This document shows, in pieces, positions 1 through 11,632 of a stretch of DNA of 64,000 nucleotides. The notes under the pieces are model-generated. The model worked only from the letters and a program-made list of their open reading frames with translations, did no database searches and had not been told where the DNA came from. Source of the DNA: Alviniconcha marisindica (taxonomy: Eukaryota; Mollusca; Gastropoda; Provannidae); assembly GCA_018857735.1 (NCBI GenBank), contig JABMCL010000714.1, forward strand, positions 155,001 to 219,000. The letters are read 5' to 3'. The position numbers and the translations under genes are program-made. Within the stretch, counting starts at the first letter, position 1. Every line of letters starts with the position of its first letter.

Positions 1-2660
1 CAGCTTACAGAGGCGGTTTTTGGCACGGAGACGTTGAATGTGCGTATTAATTTAGTAAAAACTGTTTTTCAAGCTGTTTTGTAAGATCGGCCTGTTGTGG
101 CAATTTGCTATCTGATGGTGGATCTTCTGCATAGGTTTAGGTTCTTAGCATGGTCTGTTGGTGACGACTCAGACTCTGTCTGTCTGTCTGTGTCTGTTTC
201 TCTCTGTCTCTGTCTCTCTCCCTCTCTCTGTGTCTGTCTGTCTCTCTCTGTCTCTGTCTCTCTCTCTCTCTACTCGAGAGAGAGAGAGAGTCATCAAGTC
301 ATGTATCTATATATCTACCTCCATTTCCACCACCCAATTGGACACGGTCATATGGCCTAGTTCAATAAACCATTCGTTCGTTCTCTGTCTGTTTGTCCGT
401 CTCTCTGTCTGTCTGTCTGTCTCGCTGTCAATCAGGCCATGTGAGCTGCACGTGTAATGTCAGGAATGCTGCAAGACATTCCTCGGAGACTCGCCGTTTT
501 ATTACACGTATCAAATCGACAGGAAAAGGATCCACAGCAGGGATTAGGAGCCGTGTGAAAGTGGAGGTGGCCGTCCCGGGCTCCCCGTCCCTAATAGTCC
601 GTACGGTCTCTGTGGACGTAAAGCAGCATTGAACGAACGGATCCATAGTGTCGATCGTCACCGGTGCGGGGTCCGTAAAGGTTGACGTCTCCTGTGACTC
701 CTGGTCTACGTCTCCTGTGACTCCTGGTCTACGTGCCCGGTTATCACGAATATTTATTTTTATTTTTTCCCCCCCTCCCGGCCGGCCAGAGTTTCTCAGA
801 AATACTAAGTTCACCTGAGCCAAAGCCTCCGTTACAAGCAAACAATCCGGTTCACTGATTTACCGCTCGTCCCGAGGTAACGCTAGCAGCGTGGTGGACA
901 GGATGTTAAAACCCCCAATTACTAGCATCTGGTTCACTGCTGTTTCTTGGCTGTTGGTTTGTTTTGAGCCCTTGCCAAATCGATCACGCCAGATTTAGTC
1001 GCGCCTTCTTCGTTTACCTCTCTGGGCAGATTTGGCGTTGACAATTCTTGTTACAGGGATCGACTTTTGAACAGCTCTTTCGCTGCGCGCGGGCGCGGTG
1101 TTCCAGATAAGAAGTTGTTCACACGGTCAGAGGAAGTTCTGAGCGGGCTGATAACTTGTATGTATGTTTGTTTTGTTTTGTACTGTGCCCGTTCCTGAGG
1201 TTTCTGTACCTGCCCCGTCAACGTCAACGTCATTTACTGCTGTGTGCCAGTGAGTGTGCCTGGTGGTGTGTCAATATGTGCGCGCACGTCTTTGTTTTGT
1301 ATTATGTCTCTTCCTGTAGTTTTTTGTTGTTGTGTGTGTGTGTGTGTTGTTGTTGCTGTGTCAGTGTGTATGTGCGTGCGTGCATGTGTACAATACAACT
1401 TTATTGCCAAGTGTCAGTACAGAAATGTTTTGTGATGCCGAATACACTTATGACACATTCACGCCAGTCGTGAAACATCATTCGCCCTGCTATAACCGCA
1501 AAGGTTGATTGGGCGTAAAACACCAAATTACTTAATGAAACATCATTAAATTACAACAACAGCAAACAAACATCCGGGTAAAAAGTCATTCATAAATCCG
1601 TGCGAACGTGTACATGTAAATGTGCGTGCGTGTGTTTGTGTGTGTGTGTAGTGGGGGTGCGCGCGCGTGTGTGTATGCTTGTGTGTATGTGTAGTATGTG
1701 TGTGTAGTATGTGTGTGAGTGTGTGTGTGTGTGTAGTAGGTGTGTGTAGTATGTGTGTGTGTGTGTGTGTGTGTGGTAGGTGTGAGAGTGTGTGTGTGTG
1801 TAGTAGGTGTGAGAATGTGTGTGTGTGTGTGCGTTCGCGTGGCGTTGCTCCCACAACACAGCCGTCCAAGTGTGGGAGAGTGAGCTAATAGGATGAGGAA
1901 TATTCAGTGCACAGTATTGACCCAGGCAAGCGGCGATGAAAGGAGAAGCAGTGTTTTGTCGGCATTGATCGGGTCTGGGGACCACTCGCACACCACACGG
2001 ACCCGCCTCAAAACCCTGCAATAGCCCGGCGTTTACCTGAACCCCAACACCGCCCCCCTCCTCGATCCTCGCACAGCACTCGTTAAGTTTTACTGAAGGG
2101 CCGTCGTCTTTTGTGACGGCTTCCAGCCAGAGGGGAACGTAAGACTGAATCACGCCATACCCGAGGTGGTCGCGGCCGGCGTGCGTATGCGCGAACCATA
2201 AAAGGCCCGGATCCTATTGAACCCGTGTCTCCCACACGCTCAAACCCTCAAACCACCACTGCCAATCCTTGCACGCACAAAGCAAAATTCCTGGATCCGG
2301 CTTCTTTTTTCCCCTTTTTGTGTGTGTGTGTGGGGGGGGGGTATCAGGTGTAGCTCCAGTCTCAGTGATCTCACGAAGGCTTGCTTCGACGTTTGAGTGG
2401 TTGACGGTCGACAGTTGGCAGGTGCACGATCTAAGTGTGGGTGTCTGGCTGTCCAATACACCAGCAGTGTAGCGGGACACAAGTGTGGCTGTCTGGCTGT
2501 CCAATACACCAGCAGCGTGTAGCGGGACACAAGTGTGGGGAGTGCAAGTCAGTCGATCAGTCACAACGACAACACTGCTCGGTTCCGGAGCAGGCTGGAC
2601 TGATTTTTTACGAGACTGGGAATTTCGGCGAGTGAAGAAAGCTGCAATTACAGGGAGAAA

Positions 2661-2667
2661 ATGATTG
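2661..2667 (+). CDS. possible alternative first coding exon (ATG ATT G)
   Basis: ATGATTG is followed by the donor gtacgt at 2668. It ends in phase 1, the same phase as the exon at 8038-8041, so it could splice to 10715 to give M-I-D-V-V-E-Q. A TATA-like CATAAAAGG lies at 2197-2205, and the intervening leader holds a ~50-bp tandem duplication (2425-2540). Alternative promoters are common in this family, but this exon is inferred only from phase and donor. Confidence 0.25.
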
Positions 2668-3126
2668 GTACGTTGAAGCTGTCACCTTATTATACCTTTC
2701 CTCGGTTCTGCTCTAGTTATTCCTTGTTTACCTCACAACACTAAGTGTCAACTGACTCTCTTACCCATGTTCGTAGCTGCGTGTTGAATCCGGCTTGTCC
2801 CGCAGTATTTATTGGCTGGTAAGTGTACGAGGCTTTGACAGCGTGTCTTAAAACGTCGAAGTCGATGGTCACCAGCTGGGACCGAGGGATACAAGTTGTA
2901 AACTTCAGCGGTGGACTGAGGCAGGTGGAACAGACAGGAACGCTGAGCTAGCTGGTCGTTCTCCATATGCCTTAGCGTGAACTTCTTTCAGCAAACCACG
3001 GCGAGTCTCCGGCATGTAAGTTGACTTTCATTCAGGCGCTGTGGCACTTTGAGGCATGACTGTCATATCGGCTTTACACACTTTTGAGGCATGGCTATCA
3101 TATCGGCTTTACACACGTGTATAAGG

Positions 3127-3127
<1 letters not shown>

Positions 3128-3201
<74 letters not shown>

Positions 3202-3237
3202 CGGCAACTTCAGCTAGAGGAGAACGTAAGACTGAAT

Positions 3238-3292
<55 letters not shown>

Positions 3293-3340
3293 TGTGTGTG
3301 TGTGACGGCAACTCAGCTAGAGGAGAACGTAAGACTGAAT

Positions 3341-3403
<63 letters not shown>

Positions 3404-3548
3404 CGGCAACTTCAGCTAGAGGAGAACGTAAGACTGAATCACGTGTGTGTGTGTGGGTGTGTGCGGTGTGTGTGTGTGGTGTGTGTGTGTGTGTGTGTGT
3501 GTGTGTGGTGTGACGGCAATTCAGCTAGAGGAGAACGTAAGACTGAAT

Positions 3549-3610
<62 letters not shown>
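3128..3610. repeat. compound minisatellite: (TG)n alternating with a ~42-bp spacer
   Basis: Long TG tracts are interrupted four times (near 3199, 3302, 3401 and 3510) by nearly the same spacer containing TCAGCTAGAGGAGAACGTAA and GACTGAATC. A solitary older copy of the spacer, without TG tracts, lies at 2106-2152. Confidence 0.92.
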
Positions 3611-3611
<1 letters not shown>

Positions 3612-4130
3612 TTACGCTACGTTTTAAGTCATACCTACACGACGGTGTAGAAACGAAGTGAACAGAATGTCAGGTCTTTGTTGTGACGTCTTTCGAGTGC
3701 TAATTAACTCCCTTGTTGAATAGATTCGTGATTGGGTTTTGCCGGCCAAGATCTCCTGTTGTGGTGGTTGTGGTTGTGGTTGTTGTTGTTTGCTTCCGTT
3801 ACTCTGTGACAGCATGAGTAACTGTAACGTATTGCTTTTATGCGTCGCATATATATATATATATTATATATATATATAGTGTTTTATATTTTTATATATA
3901 TATATATATATATAGTTTAGCCACTGTATGTTTTGTTGTTTTTTTAATGTTGTTTTTTTTTGTTACTGCCGTGGGACCGCGTTAAGAACTTCGGAAGACG
4001 CAACGCTTCTTTGTTTTCTGCCTCTTTTTTTACACGTGGCAGTTTAATTGCTGTACGACATCTTTGATCGAAATATTAGCTCCTTCTAGGCGTGGCGCGT
4101 CCTTAACATGGCAACTCCACGGGCTTTCTG

Positions 4131-4190
<60 letters not shown>

Positions 4191-4291
4191 GACAGAGACA
4201 GAGACAGAGACAGAGAGACTCTGAGCCTCGTTTTCCGGCACCTTCCTCCAAGAATGATGTCGTAAACCGGTGCTTGGTGTGTGTGTGTGTG

Positions 4292-4292
<1 letters not shown>

Positions 4293-4350
<58 letters not shown>

Positions 4351-4590
4351 TCGAACTCGAATAATACTCAAGGATAGTAGCGTTAGGTCCATTTGGACCT
4401 ATCTAACAGCCAGTCCTTGCCATACTACAAACACAAATAAACACGACAATACCGCAAACAAATATTATAAGCACGATTAAGCAATTGATTAATGCAGTTT
4501 CACAGTTTCTACAAATGTGCAGAAACGTCAGAATTAAATTTCTTTCATGGGCATACATGTATACAACACTCACATTTTTAAGCAAACGTG

Positions 4591-4662
<72 letters not shown>

Positions 4663-4765
4663 TCGAACTCGAAAACTTTAAAACTCAAGAATACAGCGTT
4701 ATGTCCATTTGGACGTATCTAAAAGCCAGTCCATGCTATACTACAAACACAAATAAGCACGACTA
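4293..4765 (+). repeat. ~300-bp tandem duplication headed by (GA)n
   Basis: A (GA)n tract followed by ~100 bp starting AACTCGAACTCGAA and ending in AAACACAAATAA occurs at 4293-4446 and again at 4591-4765 with roughly 85-90% similarity. A (CA)n tract (4783-4848) follows the second copy. Confidence 0.88.
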
Positions 4766-4781
4766 AACCACAAATAGATAT

Positions 4782-4851
<70 letters not shown>

Positions 4852-5532
4852 TTTACTGATGCTACAAGTGTGGAAAGTAAGTAAGTATATAAACATGGTG
4901 CTTAACGTCCACAGAAACCGTAAGGCTTATTAAGGACGGGGAGAAGGGGCTATGGAGGTGGGGGAAGCGTGGGGATCAGAAGTGTAGCCAGTTCGGCCGA
5001 GGACTGAACGCCCCGTGACAGTGCGTCACGCACCCCCATGCCTGGGCTGCCAGCACCCCTGCCCTCGGGGTGGGTAAATGGCCGGGTTGGAATGGAAACA
5101 GTCTGAAGGCACCGAGAGCAAAGTCAGCGCCAAACCTGTGACAGTATGAGGGGACCTTTTCAGACGGAGATTTATTTGTTCCTGCGCCAGTGCGGACAAA
5201 GACGGAGAACAGAGCAGCTGTGTTCTGACTGTGCTTCAGGCACGCCGCGCCGTTACACGCACGTCAGTGTGGACTCCTCCGTCTCCTTTAGTGCAGACTG
5301 CATACGGTGCAGATATGTGCAAGTCAGGCGACGGGTGGCTGTTCAATCTGTCAGTGTAGCTTCCACTTTGCTCTTAATGGTGAACTGAAGGATTGTCATT
5401 ACCCTGCAGATGACACTTCTCTTTTACTTCTGTTGCAGCGCGCGCGCGCACTCACGCACGCACACACACGCACACTGTCACACGCACACAATAAATAAAA
5501 AAACACGCGATCGGACTTGCTGTGTTTACACA

Positions 5533-5659
<127 letters not shown>

Positions 5660-6459
5660 TCACTCTCTGTTTACCCCCACTCATATCCACACTTTGGAAC
5701 CTTCCTCAGTCACAGCTACTCTCCCCCCATCTTCCTCTTCGCTCTCCCTCTCCGTCTAACACCGCCGCAGGCCGACTTGTGTAGCCTGATACACGGCGGA
5801 TTAATGTAGTGACAGTTATGTGTTGCCGTCACAGAAATAGACTTTAAAATTCCAAAGCTGCGCACACATCCCAGTCCATCATGGACACTGATTGCCACGA
5901 TTTGTCGACATCCGAAAGTTCGAGTAAGTTGAAAGTTTAATATTGCCACCGCCCTCGACTGAGGTGAAAATACGTACTTAGTAATGGAGTTCAGTGGCCT
6001 TCCAACGCACAGGTACTTAGTAATTGGATTTCAGTGGCCTTCCAACCGCACAGTACCACCTCGGGATGTGTAAGCAAGTAGAAAAGGTAACGCTACCATC
6101 ACCCGGCTTAACTGCTGTGTAACTTGAATGGGAAATGCACCTTTAATTGTTGTGGTGTTAAGTACGAAACGTAACACTGTAAAACCCTTAGCTGTTGTGC
6201 GATCAAGTAGAAAACCTACCTTCATTGCTGTGTAGTAAGCAGAAAACGTAATGTGGGTTGACTGTGTTTATGAGTACGCAGAAAATTTTATGTTGCCATC
6301 ACTCTTACTTAACTGCCGTGTGAGTGGAAAAAGTGACTTCGGCTTAACATGTACAGTTTTGAGCAAGTCGAGCTGTTTTCGTTGAAACCGAAGAATAGAC
6401 GAGAAAGTGGGCTCGAAGGAAAACTAAGAAAGGGAACTGTTAACAGTGACCACGGGCAG

Positions 6460-6870
6460 CCGAGTGACTGTCGTTGTTCAATGTTGCCTTACGTCCACGG
6501 AGACCGTCCGGACCGTTAGGGAAGGCCACGAGTGACTGTCGTTGTTCAATGTTGACTGTTAAGGAAGGGCACGAGTGACTGTCGTTGTTCAATGTTGCCT
6601 TACGTCCACGGAGACCGTCCGGACCGTTAGGGAAGGCCACGAGTGACTGTCGTTGTTCAATGTTGCCTTACGTCCACGGAGACCGTCCGGACCGTTAGGG
6701 AAGGCCACGAGTGACTGTCGTTGTTCAATGTTGCCTTACGTCCACGGAGACCGTCCGGACCGTTAGGGAAGGCCACGAGTGACTGTCGTTGTTCAATGTT
6801 GCCTTACGTCCACGGAGACCGTCCGGACCGTTAGGGAAGGCCACGAGTGACTGTCGTTGTTCAGTGTGGG
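6460..6870. repeat. ~63-67 bp tandem repeat containing the dispersed GTCC module
   Basis: Five to six units are made of CGAGTGACTGTCGTTGTTCA, ATGTTGCCTTACGTCCACGG, AGACCGTCCGGACCGTTAGG and GAAGGCCA. Two units (near 6545-6580 and 6860) lack the GTCC part. The GTCC...TTAGG segment is the same module that is dispersed elsewhere in the window. Confidence 0.92.
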
Positions 6871-7647
6871 AAAGGCCACGAGTGAGTGTCGTGACGGTGT
6901 CGTTAAAAGATGTTGCCGAATGTACCTTCCAGGAAGGATTTAATCACCGAGTCAGGTTCGCACGCTTACGTCAGTGCTGCGGGAAGTCTCGTTTTGCCGT
7001 AGGAGGTAGGAGAGCGACGGCTGTCAGGATATGTAAAAAGTGTCGGCTTTAAACCATTTGAAGGAGCTACGTATGTGTGTTACTAGCCGCATGGACAGGC
7101 GAGGTCGACCTCATGACTGGTTTTAGACGTGTGTCAGTCTGCCTCAGTTCCTTCACTGAAGTGGTTCTGCCGGATTCAGTCCCCCAGCTCTCTTTGCTCT
7201 CCAATCCCTTTCTTCCCACCTCTCCGCCTTTATCACCGTCAACACACACGTTCCTCCTTCGCTCACAGCCACAGTCACAAACGGCCGGTTCCTCCACCAG
7301 CAGAGGCCGCGTCAGCCGGGACTCCTGCCTTGTTTTCAGCGAGATCCGCAGTGTGATAACGGACAGCAGTGCGTGCATGTACCAACAAAACAGGATTTTC
7401 GTGGGTCGAGGCAATGTTTTGACACCAGAGGCAGAAAAAACAAACTTTGTGGCACGTTTCAGCTTGCGGGCGTCAGGGAATTCCTGCAATTGTTATGTAT
7501 CACTTAGTGGCTATTTAATGTAGGCTGTGTGGGCGTTGCGCTCCGCTGGCTAATCTGGCATTATCACTATTATCCGGCCGCTACCTCTGTGTTGTGCGAC
7601 TCAGATCGCTGATTTTGTTTTGGTGTTCGCCTTGCCCGGCTGTCGGC

Positions 7648-7683
7648 TATATATAGCGGCGAGAGCCCGCTTCTGTCTCAGTA
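7648..7683 (+). promoter_or_regulatory. TATA box and initiator, candidate core promoter
   Basis: TATATATAG at 7648-7656 is followed by an initiator-like TCAGTA whose A is at 7680, 32 bp downstream, which is the canonical spacing. Transcription from here would give a ~358-nt leader to the ATG at 8038. It sits at the head of a tandem array whose later units carry degraded versions of the same TATAGCGG core. Confidence 0.5.
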
Positions 7684-7970
7684 GTAGTGTTTGGGTTGAC
7701 CGTGGTCTTACTTACTGTCGGTGATAGCGGTACGAGTCCGCTAGTGTCTAGTGTTTTGGTTGACCGTGGCCTCAGTTATCGTCGGTTATAGCGGTGAGAG
7801 TCCGTTAATGTCTAGTGTTTTGGTTGACCGTGGTCTTACTGTTGGTCATAGCGGCGAGAGTCCGCTAGTGTCTGATGTTTTGGTTGACCGTTGCCTTACT
7901 TACTGTCTGTTAATAGCGGTGAGAGTCCGCTAGTGTCCAGCGTTGGCTGACCGCGTGGTCTAGCTGTCTG
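7661..7970 (+). repeat. 60-66 bp tandem repeat in the proposed 5' leader
   Basis: About five units share the blocks GAGAGTCCGCTAGTGTCTAG, TGTTTTGGTTGACCGTGG and a TATAGCGG-like end. They start immediately after the TATA box and occupy most of the predicted 5' UTR before the ATG at 8038. Confidence 0.85.
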
Positions 7971-8037
7971 TGCTTTCCCCGTCTGGACTTGGGCTGTGAT
8001 ACCGATTGTCTGAAAGGAGTGCTTCAAACCTGCCGCA

Positions 8038-8041
8038 ATGG
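8038..8041 (+). CDS. AKAP2/MISP-like gene, first coding exon (ATG G)
   Basis: The sequence gccgcaATGG is followed at once by gtaag at 8042, so the coding part of exon 1 is only the start codon plus one base. Exon 2 begins after ttacag with AC GTA GTG GAA, giving M-D-V-V-E-Q in frame. The strong context around the ATG, the perfect donor and the phase match support this start. Reading frames that continue upstream of 10714 run through an intronic TG repeat. RNA evidence is not available here. Confidence 0.62.
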
Positions 8042-11000
8042 GTAAGACTGAGAGCGTGTCTGGTTATTTGCCTCTTGTGTTCTTGCTTTGATGTGACCGT
8101 GATAAACAGCTAGCCGTGACCGTTTACCTGTTGCCAGTGTCAGTTTGTTGTGATCGCGATGCTTTGCCGTTATCACTGTGGAACTCGGCATTCAGCGCTA
8201 CCCACCCTGAGGTGACTGCGTGTTGACGGGCACGTCCAAAAACTTTCAGCGCTAGCCTTTTCAGTCTGTTCATTAATGGCTTCGGAATCACGCTGACGAA
8301 ACGTGCAGACAGTCACATACCCGGCACACCCGCATAACGCTGTAACGACGGTACTCCACCCACCGCATGGACCCTGCAAGGGCCGCTTGGTGCTCTGAGG
8401 GACTCTTTTCTTCTTTTTTCTTTTCTTTCTTTTTGATCCTTGTGGCGTTCGAACTGAATTCTCGGCATTGTCGACCGGGGGAAACCTGTAGATGGTCCGC
8501 CACGAGAACCTGATTAAAGCGGTCGAATCGGTTTGATGTCTCTTTACGTTCGAGCTCTAAGTTTTTGTTGTTATTGTTGTGTTTTTGTTGTTGTTGATTT
8601 TTTTTTTGTGGGGGGTGTTGATCTCGGGTGAGTCATCGCTGAAGAAGTAGTGGTCGACAAGGCGTTCTAAAATAAGATCAAAACAAAACGAAAGTTATTT
8701 AATGAACGCATATTTTAACTAGACAGTACAAAACATGCACACATTTTCTGGGAAGTTTGATCTACTTGCAGTTGGTGGAGGTCAGATAGATACAATTTCA
8801 TTCGTATCATCCGTTGTTAGTATCTCAGTGTCTGTTGCCTGAGAAAATATGTTTTCAGTAATGATTTGCGATTGTTTTTTGCTGTTACAAAAGAAGCATT
8901 CTAGTGTTCTGGACCAACGTCTAACTAAAAGAAGCGTTCCAGTGTTTTAGACCAACGTCTAACTAAAAGAAGCGTTCCAGTGTTTTAGACCAACGTCTAA
9001 CTAAAAGAAGCGTTCCAGTGTTTTGGACCAACGTCTAACTAAAAGAAGCGTTCTAGTGTTTTGGACCAACGTCTAACTAAAAGAAGCGTTCTTTTCAACC
9101 TTTTGCGTGTTTTTGATCTTTCTATGAGGCGTCTCTTTATGACTCAAAAATACGCCGAGAGAAAAACGTGGCGGAGGTGCGCGAGAGGCCTGCCGTGTTT
9201 TCCAAGGCCCGCCCGTCTTGGTGAATCAGCCTGACGGACAGACCCCAGAGTGTTTGAACTGAATGTTGACGTAGGACATAACAGGTTATTGCACCTGCAC
9301 ATCACCTATTGACGGCGGGCTTGACGTGTCACGCTGTACACTTTCAAACACGCCCAAAACAGAAAAAGGGGGCTTCTGGAAGCTATAGCTACATTGCCGG
9401 GGGGGGGGGGGGGGGAAGGGAATCAGGGGCTGGGGCGGGGTGAGAGAAGGTGATGGGGGGGTAGAGAGAAGGGGATTGATTATGCAGGGGAGAGAGAAAG
9501 GGGGGGGGGAGGTAGAGGTTACTGGCAGTATTGCGGTTCGGACTGAGAAGAATCCATTAACATGTCTAGTGGCACTCCAGTGGAGGTTGGCAGCACCATT
9601 CGTTGATTTACAGCAGCGTCGACCGGCCTGCTATGACCTCGCATTTACAACATCAGCTACGGTTATATTGTAGGTTGTTATTATTGCTTGGCGTCATGGC
9701 AACTGAGCCTTTTTCCAGCAACAAATATGAGAAAGGGGTTGGATTTAACCTCCACCGCACACACTCATGCACGCACGCATACACACACACACACACACCT
9801 CATTTCCCCCCATTTGTTTTGCCATTCAGAGAAAGTTTTCCAGCAAAATGTTTTTGTGTCTGATAAAGAGTTGCACAGAAGAAAAGCCATAGCGAAGGAG
9901 ACTGTCCTATTTATGACAACCCCCCCTTCCAACGCCTCTTCTTCCCCCCCCCGTATATCCCACCACCTCTTCGTCTTGCTCACTATCTGTCCTTGTCTGT
10001 GTGTCTCCCCCAGCCCCTTTCCTTCGCGTGGTCCCCCGCTCCTTCTCCCTTTCAACCGGGGCTAGTCTAGGCTTTCGGCTACAGGGGATGATTGGAAAAC
10101 CTGTAAGCTGACAGAGCTGGTGGGTGTGGGTTCTAATCTCGCCTTCAGCTGATGTGCACCTTTCTTCAAGAAGTTTATGAACACTTGTCTACAGTGTCTT
10201 TTTGTCCTCTGTATTTAATCCAACAACAGAGCGGATTGATTGGGTCACAGCAACTGACCTAATCTAGTGGTGACAGCTCAGCGTTCACTACTTAAGTTTT
10301 CTAACCTCCTCTCCCCCCCCCCCCCATGGTTCAGGAGCTGTGTGAGAGTCGAGGTGGACGTCCTGGACTGTCCGTCCTAACGAGCCTTCTGGTTTCCGTG
10401 GACGTAAAGATTTATTGCACCGTGCTTCGGCATTGGTCACAACTTGTCCCTAATATGTCAACTGACATCTGAGGACATAAAGCATCACTTCATCATCATC
10501 CCCCCCCACCCCCGTCCTGGGATTTGGGGCCTCGTCTTTTGCAAGGTGCCACACCGGACGGAACACTGACCATCCCTCCTCCTATTCTTCCAACTCCATT
10601 TGCGTAGCAACGTTCTCCTTCCATACCTGTACAAGACGATCACCCCATATCCACCGACGCTGTCTATGACTGATTTTGCTCACGCGTGTTTGTGTGTGTG
10701 TGTGTGTGTTACAGACGTAGTGGAACAAGTTCCACCTGCTCAGCAGAGCGTGGGCCCCCAGGCGGAGAGAGAGCCGAGCCCCGAGCGCGCGGCGAGCCCC
10801 GAGGCCCGGTGGAACGACAAGGCGGGTAGAGTGAACCTGTACAGCGAGAACGTCGTCCAGGAGCCCCAGTCCACGGACGTGGTCAACCGAGAGTCCATCG
10901 CTAACCTCGCCACCACCCGCCGCCAGTGGGAGAACATCTTCACCTCGGAGCCGGAAGAGTCGAACCCCAAACCCAAGAAGAACCCGCCCAAGTGGCAGGT

Positions 11001-11556
11001 GCGCCTGCCCTACGCCGAGAAGACCCACACGAGTCTCGCCACCGTCACCTCCAACGCCAGCACCGAGCCGGAGTCGCCTTCCCCGTCACACACTTCCAAC
11101 ATGGCGGAGGCGGACACGGAGAGCGCCATCGAGCGGGAGATCCGCCTGGCCGTGGAGAGGGAGGCGATGCTCAAGCGTGAGCAGGAGGAACGGCTGCGCC
11201 AGGTGCCCCAGCAGTCCCAGCGAGGGTTACAGGTGTCGTCCATGGAGTCGAGCACGGAGAGCGAGCTCCAGCCCAGCTTCCACGAACTGACGGAGGCTGA
11301 CCGCGGCTCGGAGTTCTTCATCAACGAGAGAGTGGTGCGGCAGGAAGACGCTGAGCAGGAAGAGTCGCTTCAGCGGGGATTTGCCCACCAGGTAAAAAGC
11401 TCTGAGGGAAATCTGTCCCCCCCCCCTCCTCCCCCGCCTCCCCCGCCCCTCCCCTGTATTAAGCTAATTATACGAGTGATGAAATGTGGAGGTATGCTGG
11501 TTGAAACCAAAAGGTGATGGCGCGGAACTCTGGCTCTAGAGACCTGTTGCATGTCT

Positions 11557-11632
<76 letters not shown>

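Larger units (their letters stand above)
8042..10714 (+). other. intron 1 of the AKAP2/MISP-like gene
   Basis: No exon is supported inside. It holds a 38-bp tandem repeat at 8889-9095, a G17-type run near 9401-9415, low-complexity G- and C-rich stretches, a dimeric dispersed repeat at 10328-10488 and a TG tract just before the acceptor. Confidence 0.6.

Noticed and set aside
7077..7523. 148-codon + strand open frame
   Set aside because: No motif, Ser/Leu-rich composition, no supporting splice or codon pattern; an overlapping - strand frame of equal length is just as good.
10600..10713. Upstream extension of AKAP2/MISP-like exon 2 to a Met at 10600
   Set aside because: It reads through a TG repeat and the acceptor ttacag; the phase-matched ATGG exon at 8038 explains the start better.
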